Source of the DNA: Undaria pinnatifida
Taxonomy: Eukaryota; Sar; Phaeophyceae; Laminariales; Alariaceae
Assembly: GCA_012845835.1 (NCBI GenBank)
Contig: JABAKD010000004.1
Coordinates: 10,296,732-10,360,731, forward strand
DNA length: 64,000 nt
Direction: 5' to 3'
The notes under the pieces are model-generated. The model was not told the DNA's origin. It worked only from the letters and a program-made list of their open reading frames with translations, and did not search any database. The position numbers and the translations under genes are program-made. This document shows positions 38,701-49,964 of the stretch, piece by piece (position 1 is the first letter of the stretch; each line of letters starts with the position of its first letter).

Positions 38701-39049
38701 TCAGGCGTTTTCAATGGAAGAAACTGCATGTTTCGAGATATTTATACAGACGAGCCATGACGTCAAGAATCAGTTACATGTGCTCTGGCCAAAACGTCCC
38801 GCCCCTGTTGTAGCACATGTCCATGCGCGACGTCACGTCACCATTCGCTGGATAACACGCACACAGCACGCCTAGAGCATCGGTTTAAGTCTTGCATAGG
38901 CAAGTCATGATATAGTTCAGCCCAACTCGCAGAAATTTCTATTACGCTCTCGGTGGCATCACAACAGAACGCCGTAGAGACAGATAGGGGTAAGTCTCGT
39001 CCTTGGTACACGACTATGGTGATGTGGTGTTGTTATCGACCATAACGCT

Positions 39050-39313
39050 CGCGACCGTATGGGTAGCACTTACCAGTAGATTGTCTGAGGCTACTGATTT
39101 GAGGATCTCCGTGATTCTCATCCATAACCCGAGTGCGAAAAAAGTGGGAGCTCAACCCTAACGACAATCCCATGGCCTAGGTATAAAACTAATATTACAG
39201 TATTACAAAAATCAAGTGATATTTCAACACTATCGCGTGGTAGTTCCTCGGTTGCTGAGCCCCGCCATCCACCAATTCCGCCAAAACGTGCCGTCGACAT
39301 CGTAAGCACGAGT
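39050..39313. mobile_element. R1 MITE, decayed full-length
   Basis: Starts gggtagcacttaccagtag, contains ctgaggctactgatttgagg, caatcccatggcctaggtat and gctgagccccgccatccacc, ends gacatcgtaagcacgagtct. Confidence 0.55.
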
Positions 39314-39354
39314 CTCTACCCCACCCTCCCTCAATGTAAACATATATTACGGAA

Positions 39355-39490
39355 GAAGCGTAATGAGTGCCCAAATGTTGGAGGTGTCTCTACTAGGAGT
39401 AGGAACGGTGCTCCGTCTCGAAAGAGATGTGTGGTCAATGGCCAAATGACTAAGGCAAGCAATACATGAGTACACCACCCCCCCCCCCTC
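39355..39490. repeat. R8 copy with poly-C tract
   Basis: ctctactaggagtaggaac, gtctcgaaagagatgtgtgg, tcaatggccaaatgactaag, then a run of 10 or more C. Same order as at 20,925-21,050. Confidence 0.5.
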
Positions 39491-39519
39491 TAAAAGCGAC
39501 TGGAAGAAAAGCTGAATAA

Positions 39520-39697
39520 ACAGTCCAACGGCCTGGGTGCACAACGAGTACTAGCACGAAATACAGTTGGTATTCCAACGATGTGGGGTAACACGCACGT
39601 CACGCTCCCACAATATTGGGTAGTTCTTCGGTTAAGGGGACCAGCCAAAAAAAAGAAATTGGCCAAATATTGTCACCCCTACCGCAGCACGCGTCTG
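39520..39697. mobile_element. R1 right half
   Basis: aacggcctgggtgcacaacg, ttccaacgatgtggggtaac, cggttaaggggaccagccaa and ccctaccgcagcacgcgtct. Confidence 0.5.
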
Positions 39698-40699
39698 AGG
39701 CGGCGCAACCTTCCCACCCCTAGCTCGGCTGTTTTAATGTTACTGTGAAACAACAACGAAGCTCTCGCTCTTTCGGAACAATATATACACACAAAACACA
39801 GATACTTTGGCTGTGTTCTCGCACAGGAAGTCGAACCTCAGCTTCCTGCCGAATGGGGCAACAATCAACCTGTCAGATTACCAACCCAGCGATGACTACA
39901 GTAATGCTGATATACAACGGCGAAATTCACAAACTTATTCGACCTTCATGATGCCGTACATACCAACGCCAATCCTAACAACAGTGTCATCTGCCGGTAG
40001 CCAATATCCCTACTGTATCACCGGCGTACGAAACAAAACTCTAGCCTCCACGCAATCTTGTTGAAGAAAACACCGCGACAAATGCCGCGGAGTTCACGTG
40101 ATACACTTGCCCGTTTGCCATCAACCCACATATCCTTGACGGAGTTTGATATCAAATCGGTACCGCTACACACGGGCGCTTCGCGAACCCAATGGTCTAT
40201 CGTTGGTAGTTCGCGTTGGTAGCAGTCCGGGCCCTATCCAAATTATGCCTCGTCAAGACCTCCCGTCACACCACAACGAAGGAAGCGACACGACACCACC
40301 CCCGAGAGGTTGTACGCACCATAAGAGTGCGACCGAGAGGGTTCGACCAAGGCTGTCGACGAGTATAGGCCACTCGCCCGAGTGGGTCTCTTCCTTGCTC
40401 ACAAAAAACTTGCCACGAACGCAGTTTGTTGGATCAGCGCAACAAACATCTTCAGCGGAGAAAAAAATATCGCAAATCTAAAGGCACCAAAGTTTTAGAT
40501 TGCTAGTATTCAGGATTGCCTCTCGCCCGAGCCCGAAGAGTAACCCCCCTGCCGTACAGTATAGCCCTAGCTTCAAGCAAGCGATTCTTACCTGGTCGAC
40601 GACAGTCCGACGGGTTTGGCCATGGCTTTGTAGGAATGGGAGGGTCTACGGTCTAAAACCTAAGGCCATGCATATTTGTAAAACGAAAACTGTACCCTT

Positions 40700-41015
40700 G
40701 TTCTCCCCCCATCGTAGCCCTGGTCGTTCCCTGGTTGGACTTTAGAATAGCTAGGCGGCAATTTCCCGACCAGCTCGGTCCTGGCTTCAAGGGGTAAGAG
40801 CGTCCACGGTCTACAGACTGCGGCCATGCGTGATAATACCGCCGCCTTGATAATTCCCTGGTGGGGCTGTGCGCTAGAACACGCCAGAACACACACACCC
40901 CAACCGCATCCTTGGGCAGTACCTGGTTGGACTGCGGTAGAACACCCTCCCCTCCCATGATGCAGCCCTGGCCATTGCTTGGTCAGACTGCGCGTTAAAA
41001 CACGGTCCAAGGTGC
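40700..41015. repeat. Degenerate tandem repeat, period about 60 bp
   Basis: Units near 40,716, 40,850, 40,911 and 40,967 share ccttggncagtncctggttgg then actgcggtagaacacgc. It abuts and overlaps the 3' end of the minus-strand frame at 40,995-41,579. Confidence 0.6.
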
Positions 41016-41579
41016 GGTATGTCCGTTTCCTCCCACCCCACCTTCGCCACCTTGTTGCAACGCTTCGCCGTCGAGTCGGGGGCGCACAAGAGTCGGCTGC
41101 GAAAAACCCAAAATTAAGTCAATCACAACGGGGGGAAGCGCCGACAGTGGACTACCACCGCTAGACTCACCCTGAGCACCGTAGATCGTTTCTCCACAGG
41201 GGGGTGCCACTCCAGTACTAGCCCTGCCTTTCCTGTTCCCGATCAGCACGACGCGGACGATATCCCAGGCCAGGTAAACCGGAGCGAGCGCAGAAAAATC
41301 CACGACGATGTTTCCGCACCAGTATGGGTTTTCGCCACCAAAGCTGATCCTGACGTCTAGGTTATCGCCTTGACCATCAGACTCGCGCACCATAACATTC
41401 CCGATGTGGAACAGCAACCACCCCCCCGGGTTGTCCTCATCGTATCGCGTCGAGTGAGACCACGAAACAACCGCCTCAGAGTTCTGTCGCGAAATAGGCG
41501 GGCCTGAAGTGGTTGGAAAGCGTAGAAATCCTCCACCTTCGCTGGCCTGGGGAGAAGCATCCACCTGTACGAGTGCCAT
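40995..41579 (-). CDS. Unrecognised 194-residue protein or exon
   Basis: The longest simple frame between 36 and 50 kb. From ATG at 41,579: Met-Ala-Leu-Val-Gln-Val-Asp-Ala-Ser. The middle looks beta-rich (Trp-Leu-Leu-Phe-His-Ile-Gly-Asn-Val; Asp-Val-Arg-Ile-Ser-Phe-Gly-Gly; Cys-Gly-Asn-Ile-Val-Val-Asp-Phe) and the C-terminal third is Gly/Pro-rich, running into the 60-bp repeat. No signal peptide, membrane segment or known domain motif seen. It may be one exon of a spliced gene; the frame is open a little upstream of the ATG. Function unknown. Confidence 0.35.
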   Translation of the reverse strand: MALVQVDASPQASEGGGFLRFPTTSGPPISRQNSEAVVSWSHSTRYDEDNPGGWLLFHIGNVMVRESDGQGDNLDVRISFGGENPYWCGNIVVDFSALAPVYLAWDIVRVVLIGNRKGRASTGVAPPCGETIYGAQGESSGGSPLSALPPVVIDLILGFSQPTLVRPRLDGEALQQGGEGGVGGNGHTAPWTVF

Positions 41580-42479
41580 ACGGGGCCGTCGCGTTAGGGG
41601 CAGTGGGTACAACTATCTGGTCGCGCGGATTTTTGGGGTTGGCTTATGTCAAGGTCAGGATTAGGGCAAGGGGTAGGGGGTCGGTTGGGTATTCGCCCGT
41701 ACCTTGCTCTAACTACCGCAAGTGCTCTCTATCCCGCAAAAGCGGACAGCCTACCCCCCCTTCCAAAATCCGGGCGACCTGATAGTACCTTTTATTGTTT
41801 TGGCACAGAGCAATAGACACTATTGAATGGCATCAACAGTGCATATCTCGGCAAACCGAAAACAAAAAATTGGAAACCTCTAGTGCGAGTGGAGTGGTCC
41901 AAGGTCGATGAAAAAAGAGGTCAAAAAAATTACCTCCCATCCGTCTACTGGTAACCTTTGATCGCTACCGGGTCGGGGGACCACCTTTGGGTGTTGGGTA
42001 TGGGACCGCGCAAAAGACACAAAATCACATAAATTATGCGGAAGACTGCACCGCGTTCATGACATGCTACACACCCCAAATAAGAGCAACGAAATTGTTA
42101 AGATTTTCAGATGGATGCACATATTTTCAGGTAGTCCAAAACGCGTGCCTATGTTACGGTTGGGGTCAGGGCGAGGGTCAGGGGTAGGGTTGGATTGGGT
42201 CGACGCACTGTCTCGTGATCTGTAAAAACAACGCACTCAACAACACCAAACCCAGGCCTAAACCGTCTATAAAGCGTGCTGTAGTCGGGACTCTAACTCA
42301 AATCATATCCCTGACCCTACGCCTAACCCTGATCCAAACCTTAATCTGGAAATTTTGTGGGTGTGAGACCTGTCAAGCGACCTCCAAACAAAAACAAACC
42401 TTCCATTCTGCGGCAAAACCCAGCAAAGGTTGCCTCCTGATAGTTTGCTTGATTCTGATGAAGGCGGCGTAAAGACCGG

Positions 42480-43480
42480 GCCGTGGGACGGTGACTGTGC
42501 TGCTCACACTTAGCCAGCAGACACTGTTCAAGCGCCAAACCACGGAACGCGGGGAGGTGGGCTCGGGTACTTGTTGCCAATGGTTTCCGTCCCCCCAGAC
42601 GACGCTGACGCCGTTGTCCAAAGTCGGAAGGCCTTTTGAGGAAGGAGCATGTTGAAGCGCGACGGTTTTGGGACCTCTAAGGGCGGGTTAAGACATGAGG
42701 AGAATGCGGTGTAAGGAATATCAATACTATTACTGGTGTTTCAGATTAGAACCAGGTTAAGCGTTATCTGAAGGCCGTAATAGGCCTAAGCGTCACGCGG
42801 CAGCACGAAGGGAGGGGGGTTCGAGTATTCGCTCCAAGTGTGCTCCGCCACCTCATACTACGCTAACGCCGCCGTCCAAAGCTGCAGGGCCTTCAGGAAG
42901 CAAGTCGTTAACTCATAACGTTTGCGGGTCCTCTCGGGGGTAACATGTTCATAATGCAAAGTGCGGGGCAGGGAACGTGCTAAGATCGTGTTTAGAGTGT
43001 TGGGCGGCAAGAGATAAAAGAGATGTCAAAAGCTTTATTTAGCTGAAAGCACCCCCAAAGAAAAACAATTCTCGACGAAAGAAACGGGTGGTAGATGACC
43101 CTAACCCTGCTGTCCAGAGTTGCAGGGACACAAAACACACTGAACGTTTGAATTACGACGGTTTCGGGCGCTATTGTTTCGAGGTAAAACGTACGTTGAA
43201 TGAATGGACAGCGCGGGAGGGAATGTGAGCATTGTTGTGTTTTACGCTGTAGGATGACAAGGGGGGGGGCGAAAACGATAACTGAAAACACACACACAGG
43301 CTAAAGCACCACACCACGCCACGCGGAGAGTTAGGTTCGGGTATATGTTCCCAGCGTTGCACATCTTCCCAGATGGTGCTGACGCCGCTGTTCAAAAGTG
43401 CTGGGGCTCGAAGGAAAATAGAAGTTGGAGCACGATGGTTTCGGGTTCCCTGGGGTGGACATAGAGAATGGACAACGCGG
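42480..43480. repeat. Diverged satellite, about four units of 260-290 bp
   Basis: Units at about 42,520, 42,790, 43,060 (partial) and 43,310 share, in order: cacgccacgcggagaggt-like, ggttcgggtatntgttccca, gacgctgacgccgctgtcca, gcagggccttcaggaag, acgatggtttcgggtcc and a ggcagggaatgtgatc-like end. Confidence 0.7.
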
Positions 43481-43770
43481 TAGGGAATGTGATCACTTCT
43501 TTGTGTTTTAGGATGGACGGTAGGGGGGAGTTATAGGCTGAAACATACACCAAAAAAAATCTGCCCGCGGCAAGCAGTTTTTTTTTATATGTTTATCACC
43601 GCTTTAGTTTAATGGGAACCACGCACAACCAGACAAGATCGCGGCGAAAGTGTGGTCCGATGTAAGCTCCCCAATGTATGGATATTAACACACAGCATAA
43701 CCCGGCATCGCCCTCCAACCGATGGGCCAAGTTTCATGCAAGCACGAACAGTTGAAAAGGGTTTTTATCC

Positions 43771-44020
43771 GGACACTTGCCACGGGGTAGACGTGCATCA
43801 TTTTTTTGCTCAGGTTCCTCGCTGGAGAAGCTGTGTATACCTCACCCAAAACAGATTTTGGCTAAACTTATAGTGGAGCCCGATGAACGAAAGGATGGCC
43901 TATTAATAGGTAAACCAACAGATAACATTGAAAAACAAGACAAAACCTTACGACGAGTGTGAGTCAAGGAGCCTCGTCATCTAGAAAAAAGAGATTACCC
44001 AAAAAGTGTTAGAACGCGCC
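43771..44020. mobile_element. R1 MITE, decayed
   Basis: acacttgccacggggtagac, tcaggttcctcgctggagaa, tatacctcacccaaaacaga, agtggagcccgatgaacg and caaggagcctcgtcatctag; right terminus lost. Confidence 0.5.
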
Positions 44021-44283
44021 ATTGAAGATACACAGTAGTGCTTGAAATGCGTCTCTTGAAAATTCAGACATTGCTTGAAACGTGCTATTATATTAAAGAT
44101 TTAGACCTTGCGTGAATCATGCAAGCGCGTGTTTGCACCGCACGGTACACCCTGTTTAGGGGCATAGGCGAGGTAGGCATTCAGGCACCCACTAGCGTTT
44201 ACTTTCGTCATCAGTATACAGTAGGTGCTATAGCTCGTCGGGCCGGCAAGCTTCCTTATACATCGACGTTCTTTAACCCATGT

Positions 44284-44362
44284 AGAGCCCCCAAATTTCT
44301 CCCTATACTAACTTCGAGTAAAATTGTCCCCAAAAAGGGGTTCCAGTTGTGAAGGGGTTAAC
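44284..44362 (+). repeat. R6, copy 3
   Basis: ccaaatttctccctatacta, acttcgagtaaaattgtccc and ggttccagttgtgaaggggt. Confidence 0.55.
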
Positions 44363-44929
44363 AAATGTGGCTATTCTTGACGGATATAGTCCGTTAAAGT
44401 GGACACCACAGTATGCAGCGCACGTGGAGAGCATACCACACGTGTGGAGAGCAAAAAAAGTGGCGGCTTCCATTAGGGAGACAGTAGAGTGGCAACTAAT
44501 AAGGGACATGGGTTACTTAATGAGTGCTGCGTCCACTATAAAGGGACGGTCCGTTTTAAGTCGGAAAAAAAAACGGTGCGAAGTACTCAAAGGTCCCTAA
44601 CATACCCCGCTTGTCCTCATCGCGGGGTTCCTTGAAAGGGGCCACTTACTCTATATGAGAAAGAAGACGCGTGCTGCGACAGGGGCATGACATTATGATC
44701 GAATACGCCATAGTGACAAACACTATCCGACCGGTGGTATAATCTCTTTACCTTTCCGCCCATGCAGTAGCTCCAACACATACACGGTCTTCAAGGTTAA
44801 ATTAACCCCCCGCCGCCCCTATCACCTACTACTAGAATTACGTGTGCTGTAAGCTCCTACTCATTCATGCGACCCACCCCCCCTATACCCGCCTCAGCTC
44901 CCTCAGATGTTATACGACTACAGGACATG

Positions 44930-45260
44930 CACAATGAACTGGTGCATTCCACAGCCGTCAGATTTTGTCCCCGTCAAAAAAGTTTTTATAATTTCCGCCC
45001 ACAGATTGATTAACCTGGTACAAGCTACACTGTAGTGGTTCTGAGGGGAGTCGCCGACCTATCTACATCCTTAATGAAGACACACACATTAATTCGCGCG
45101 ATCGGAGTATGACACACGGCTTGTAAAGATGAGTTTAACCCCTTTACAACTGGAAACCCGTTTTTGGGGACAAAAATACTTGGGGAGGGGATCGGGGGCT
45201 CTAAAGAAACCTTCGATCTCACAGCTGGAGTGTATTTTTTTTTAGTATAATACCTGGTAG
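44930..45260 (-). repeat. R7 reverse copy with an R6 insert
   Basis: Reads ccacagccgtcagattttgt, ctggtacaagctacactgta, ggggagtcgccgacctatc, cgcgcgatcggagtatgac and gatctcacagctggagtgta; R6 copy 4 interrupts it at 45,140-45,212. Confidence 0.6.
45140..45212 (-). repeat. R6, copy 4, inside R7
   Basis: acccctttacaactggaaac and ccgtttttggggacaaaaat, followed by ggggagggg. It sits between gagtt and cttcgatctcacagctg of R7, so R6 inserted into R7. Confidence 0.55.
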
Positions 45261-45299
45261 CACGTTCTGGGCCTAGAAAGTACATAGTACGAGCTATAA

Positions 45300-47420
45300 T
45301 AACCAATACCGCTGGAATTGGTACTTGCGCTAGACAACACTATTTTGCGGTTTGTGCACATTGCTATGATATGTCGTGGGATAGTTTAGTGGGCCGCAGT
45401 TTCTTTTTTGTGTCAAGGTTTGTTCTTGAGCGGGGCAAAAAGGTCCTCAACCGAGGACCCTCCAAGAGGTGGTGTAGTGCTAAATTCTTCATAAACATTT
45501 TCGCCCCCAGTCTCTGACCTCACAACAGCAGCAGCACATAATAGTGTTTGCTGATCAGATACCCATCAATTTACTGAATTATGTCGTATATGTTTCGTTG
45601 GCTTGTCTGCTGCCCGTCATGTCCTTATCTCTCGCCTGAATAGCAGCTCATCTCCACCAAACTCGCTCTCTCATACTCGTACGAGTATGTATCCCCTAAT
45701 CAAACACGCCTTCCAAGAATATTAAGATGCATTCCCGCTCCACAAACCCAGAATTCCTACGTTCAATTTTACACTTCTTGGATACTGTGTGTGCCAGTAC
45801 CAGGTAGTAGTTACGTTTGAGCGCGCCCCCGGTTGTTTGCTTTACCTGCCTGGCATGTCCATAACCCGGCCTCGACCCGGCAATAACCCCGAGTTAGCTT
45901 TTGGTCGGAACCTACCTGTAATAAAGGCAAAATGCCGGGGGGGGGGGACTACCAGGTTTTCCAACCGTTGTGTGGTACTTGCAGTGTGGGTACACCAACC
46001 CAAAATGGATTGTTTTGATGCTCTATTTTTCCCCATCCGCCGGAGGATGAAATAAAAAAAAAAAAAAAAATCGATGCTCTGGCTGCCATTTTATAAAACT
46101 ATTATAGCGACGTCAGCTGTGAATTCGACGAATTTAGGGTCGATACTCACCTTTGCAAGCTGCGTGCTACTGTACCGATCGCCCGTCTTTAGTAAGTTTC
46201 ATAAATTAAAAAAAACTAATAATATATACTAAGATAACTTTGTATTACCGGTATGTTACCTATCATGTATAACCAATTAACATACCAATAATTATCTGAA
46301 CACCTTGTTTGATGTACTACTGCTGCCTGTAGTAACCGGTGTTTATTAGGTAGTAGTGGGGTACCGGTTTGGTCTACCTTGTTAAAAAAGTATTAGGGTA
46401 CGTGTGGCAAATTATGAGCAAAATCCAACAAATGTATTATTTTTGTACTTTCTACTATACTGCTGTAGCATGTACATGGCGGATGGTTTGTGGGTGGATG
46501 GGTTTATCAGGGTTGTTGGTACTTGTGGTATATTACACTGGTACGTTTTGTATATAATGGTGGGTTTTGGTATATACTTCGGAAGTTAGTACGAGTAGCG
46601 AATTATGAATAAGATGCAATGTCTCTGTTCCTTACGGTATATTGTACTATATGCTGCTTCTCCAGCAGCCACTTGTTTTGTAATAGTGGGTGAGAGGTGT
46701 TCTCTTCTTGCGTCCAAAAAAACAAACCAAAAACAGCTGTGTTCAGCAGTATATAGCACACGCTTGTTTTGGGTTCTCCATAGTTCATCATTGGGCATAG
46801 TGCAGAGTTGCCCTTATGAATCACCCCCTTTCCATAGCTCCACACACAGCTTGACAGCCTTGGAGAAAAATAGAAATATGAAGTTATGGAATAAAAACAA
46901 ATCAAACCCCGGAGGTCTCCGCATCTTGCCGGACGGAAGCCAAGGGCGCAAAGTGCCTCCCTCTCCCATCCGCTCCCACAAAAAAAAAAGAGCCCCAAAC
47001 GTTCCGCCGGCTGTCAACAAGCATACGAACACTTCTGCCGTCTCATACACACACCCTCGAGTGGACACCTTCCAAAACTAAAACCTCTGGTACTCTACTG
47101 CTGTAATCAATACCAAGCAACACAAAAATACCAGGAAAGGTGCGGGGAACACTACGTCCTAAACCGGTATAATAACAGGCAGTAACATAGAAATAAACAG
47201 AAATAACCCCAATCCGCCGGAACCTATACCCCGATTGCCCGGAACCGGCTCCGGGCCGGTTCCGGGTTACGGACATGCCTGCAAAAAAAACAGATACGAA
47301 TTAATTTTTTTTTCAAATGTGTAAACGTCATCTGTGAGTACGACCGATTGAATGGTTATAACTCAACTTTGCAAGCTGCGTGGTACATCTATGTTTCGCT
47401 AATATTATAATAATGAAAAT
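45300..47420. other. AT-rich intergenic stretch, nothing certain
   Basis: Contains a run of 17 A at about 46,053-46,069 directly after a short open frame (a possible retroposon tail), R7-like end pieces at 46,108-46,180 and 47,328-47,390, and a GC hairpin at 47,238-47,266. No exon-like pattern found. Confidence 0.3.
47238..47266. other. Perfect GC-rich hairpin
   Basis: Arms CCCGGAACCGG and CCGGTTCCGGG (11 bp, perfect) around a 7-base loop. Confidence 0.75.
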
Positions 47421-47423
47421 ACA

Positions 47424-47705
47424 CTCCAGCTGTGACATCAAAGATTTTGTCGCAAGATGAGTGTGATGCTCCGATCCCGCGTATTACTGGTTGTGTGTCC
47501 TCATTAAGGATATAGGTCGGCGACTCCCCTTGGAACTACCATGTAGCTTATCAGAGTCAACAGGGTGATGTTAGTCTGTGCGCGGGAACTATAAAACCCG
47601 TCATTGAGGGGGACAAAATGTGACAGCTGTGGAGGAAATTCGTCAGTTTATCAAGTGTATCGTGTAAGTAAGTTGTATAACCGGTGAGGGGAGGGCGGAG
47701 TTTTT
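47424..47705 (+). repeat. R7 forward copy
   Basis: actccagctgtgacatcaaa, gattttgtcgcaagatgagt, ggatataggtcggcgactcc, atcagagtcaacagggtgat and cggtgaggggagggcgga. Leads straight into the poly-G arrays. Confidence 0.65.
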
Positions 47706-48590
47706 AAGGGCGTCGGGGCCTGGGTTTGAACAAGAGGAAGCGGGCGGGGGGGGGGGGGGGGCGGGCGGGGCAACTCAACCTGTGCGTAGAAACTATAAAA
47801 CCTTTGAGGGGACAAATCTGACGGTTGTGGAAGGGATGCTCGAGTTTATCATGTATATCCTGTAAGTCGTACAACCAGTGAGGAGAGGGCGGAGTGTTCG
47901 AATGGGTGGGAGGGGGGGGGGGGGGGGGGGGCTTTTAACAGCTTTAGGTCGCATATATGTAGGGGCTTGCTATACGCGTGGTGCTAGGTGTAGGCGATGG
48001 TGCGAGTGGTGGGGAAGGAGGGGGCGTTAGGGGGGGGGAGGGGGGGGGGATGAAATGGAGCAACGGCATGGATGGCTAGAAAGATATTGAGGTGATATCA
48101 ACTGCGTGGAAGTGTTTATTACTCTGGCAGATTTCGATTTTAGGTGGGGCGTTTGAACAAGAGGGAGCGGGGGGAAAGAGGGGGGGGGGGTTGTCGGGGG
48201 GGGGGGGGGAAGGGCTTTAAACAGGTTTAGGTCGCATAGATGTAGGGGCTTGCTATACCCGTGGTGCTGGGTCTAGGCGATGGTGCGGGTGGTGGGAAGG
48301 AGGGGGCGTTAGGGGGGGGGGGGTGAACTGGAGCTACGGCATGCATGGCTAGAGATATAATGAGGTGATATTAACTGCGTTGCAGTGTTTATTACTCTAG
48401 CAGATTTTGATTTTAGGTGGGGCGTTTGAACAAGAGGGAGCGGTGAAAACGAGGGGGGGGGGGGGGGGGGGGGGGCGGAAATGAATTGGAGCTACGGCAT
48501 AGTGGCTAGAAAGACAATGAGGTGATATCAGCTACCTGGTAGTGTTTATTACTCTGGCAGATTTTGATTTTAGGTGGGTAATATACAGTA
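47705..48590 (+). repeat. Poly-G tandem arrays, first block
   Basis: Units of about 270-290 bp repeat gtaggggcttgctatacg, cgtggtgctaggtctaggcg, a G run, gagctacggcatggatggct, gaggtgatatcaactgcg, gtttattactctggcagatt and aggtggggcgtttgaac. G runs reach about 20 (near 47,750, 47,910 and 48,457). Confidence 0.75.
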
Positions 48591-49063
48591 GCTGCACAAA
48601 AAAAACGGAATATCGTTCGCGCGTGTTATTTATTTGATCCTCATGAAAGATATAGGTCGGTGACTCCCCTGGATGTTGTCAGGGTCAACAACAACAACAA
48701 CAGGACGAATTTCCATAATAATCATTATGTGCACTGATACTTTCAAACCCGCACGGAGGGTAGACAATATAGTAAGCATGATTTTATTATATCACATGGT
48801 CAGTAGAACCCGCATAGAGGGCGGGGGTTATAATAAGCATGATATTATCACATGATATGACCAACAGGCCGGTTCTAATTCTCATTGTATTGTATTACTT
48901 CATAAAAATTGAAAAACGTCAGCTGTGAGTACGACCGATTGAATGGGAGAAACAAGGCAGAGTGGCGGGTAATCACGTTTCCCGCTGACAAGTAATCCCT
49001 GTTACCCCAAACCCTCATAAGTGTTATTTTCGTTCATTGTTACTATAAAAACAAAAATACACA

Positions 49064-49350
49064 CGAGCTGTGAGATCGAAGATTTTGTCGAAAATCATTT
49101 TTGCAAGCTGTGTATGATACTCCGATCGCGCGTATTACGGGTTCTGTGTCCTCAATAAGGATATAGGTCGGCGGCTCCCCTTGCAACTACAGTGTAGCTA
49201 TCAGGGTCAACAGGGTGATGTTGGTCAGTCTGTGCGCGGAAACTATAAAACCCGTTTTTGAGGGGAACAAAATCTGACAGCTGTGGAAGGAAATGCATCA
49301 GCTTATCAAGTGAATCCTGTAAGTCGACTACCGGTGAGGGGAGGGCGGAG
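49064..49350 (+). repeat. R7 forward copy
   Basis: Same order as at 47.4 kb: gagctgtgagatcgaagatt, gatataggtcggcggctccc, agctatcagggtcaacaggg and ggacaaaatctgacagctg-like continuation. More regular than the 47.4-kb copy. Confidence 0.65.
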
Positions 49351-49680
49351 TTTTAAGGACGAGGGGGGGGGGGGGGGGGATCATGTCGCATAGATGTAGG
49401 GGTTTGCTATACGCGTGGTGCTAGGTCTAGGCGATATTTCGGGTGGTGGGGAAGAAGGGGGCGTTGCGGGAGGGGGGGGGGATTGCAGCAGCGGCATGGA
49501 TGGCTCCAGAAATATAATGAGATGATGACAAGTGCGTGGAAGTGTTTACCACTCTGGCAGATTTCGATGTTAGGTGGGGCGTTTGAGCAAGAGGGAGCGG
49601 GGAAGAGGGGGGTGGGGGGGTTCGCGGGGGGGGGAGAGGGGGGAGAGGAAGGATTTTCAAGAGGTTTAGGTCACATATAA
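49350..49680 (+). repeat. Poly-G array, second block
   Basis: One full unit of the array described at 47.7-48.6 kb between two R7 copies, with G runs of 14-18. Confidence 0.65.
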
Positions 49681-49784
49681 TATAGCGCACAGACTGACTA
49701 AAATCATCCTGTTGACCCTGATAGCTACACTGTAGTTGTAAGGGGAGTCGCCGACCTATATCCTTAATGAGGACACACAACTCG

Positions 49785-49963
49785 TAATGCGCGCGATGGG
49801 AGTATCACACACAGCTTGCAAAGATAAGTTTCGACGAAATCTTCGATCTCACAGCTGGAGTGTATTTTCATTTTTTATAAAATACTCCAGCTGTGAGATC
49901 GAAGATTTAGTCGAAACTCATTTTTGCAAGCTTGTGTGTGATACTCCGATCGCGCGTATTACG
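49785..49963. repeat. Long hairpin: two R7 ends tail to tail
   Basis: Arm 1 (49,785-49,868) and arm 2 (49,878-49,963) are near-perfect inverted copies of about 85 bp meeting at catttttt. Each arm runs from the cgcgcgat region to the actccagctg end. Confidence 0.8.
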
Positions 49964-49964
49964 C

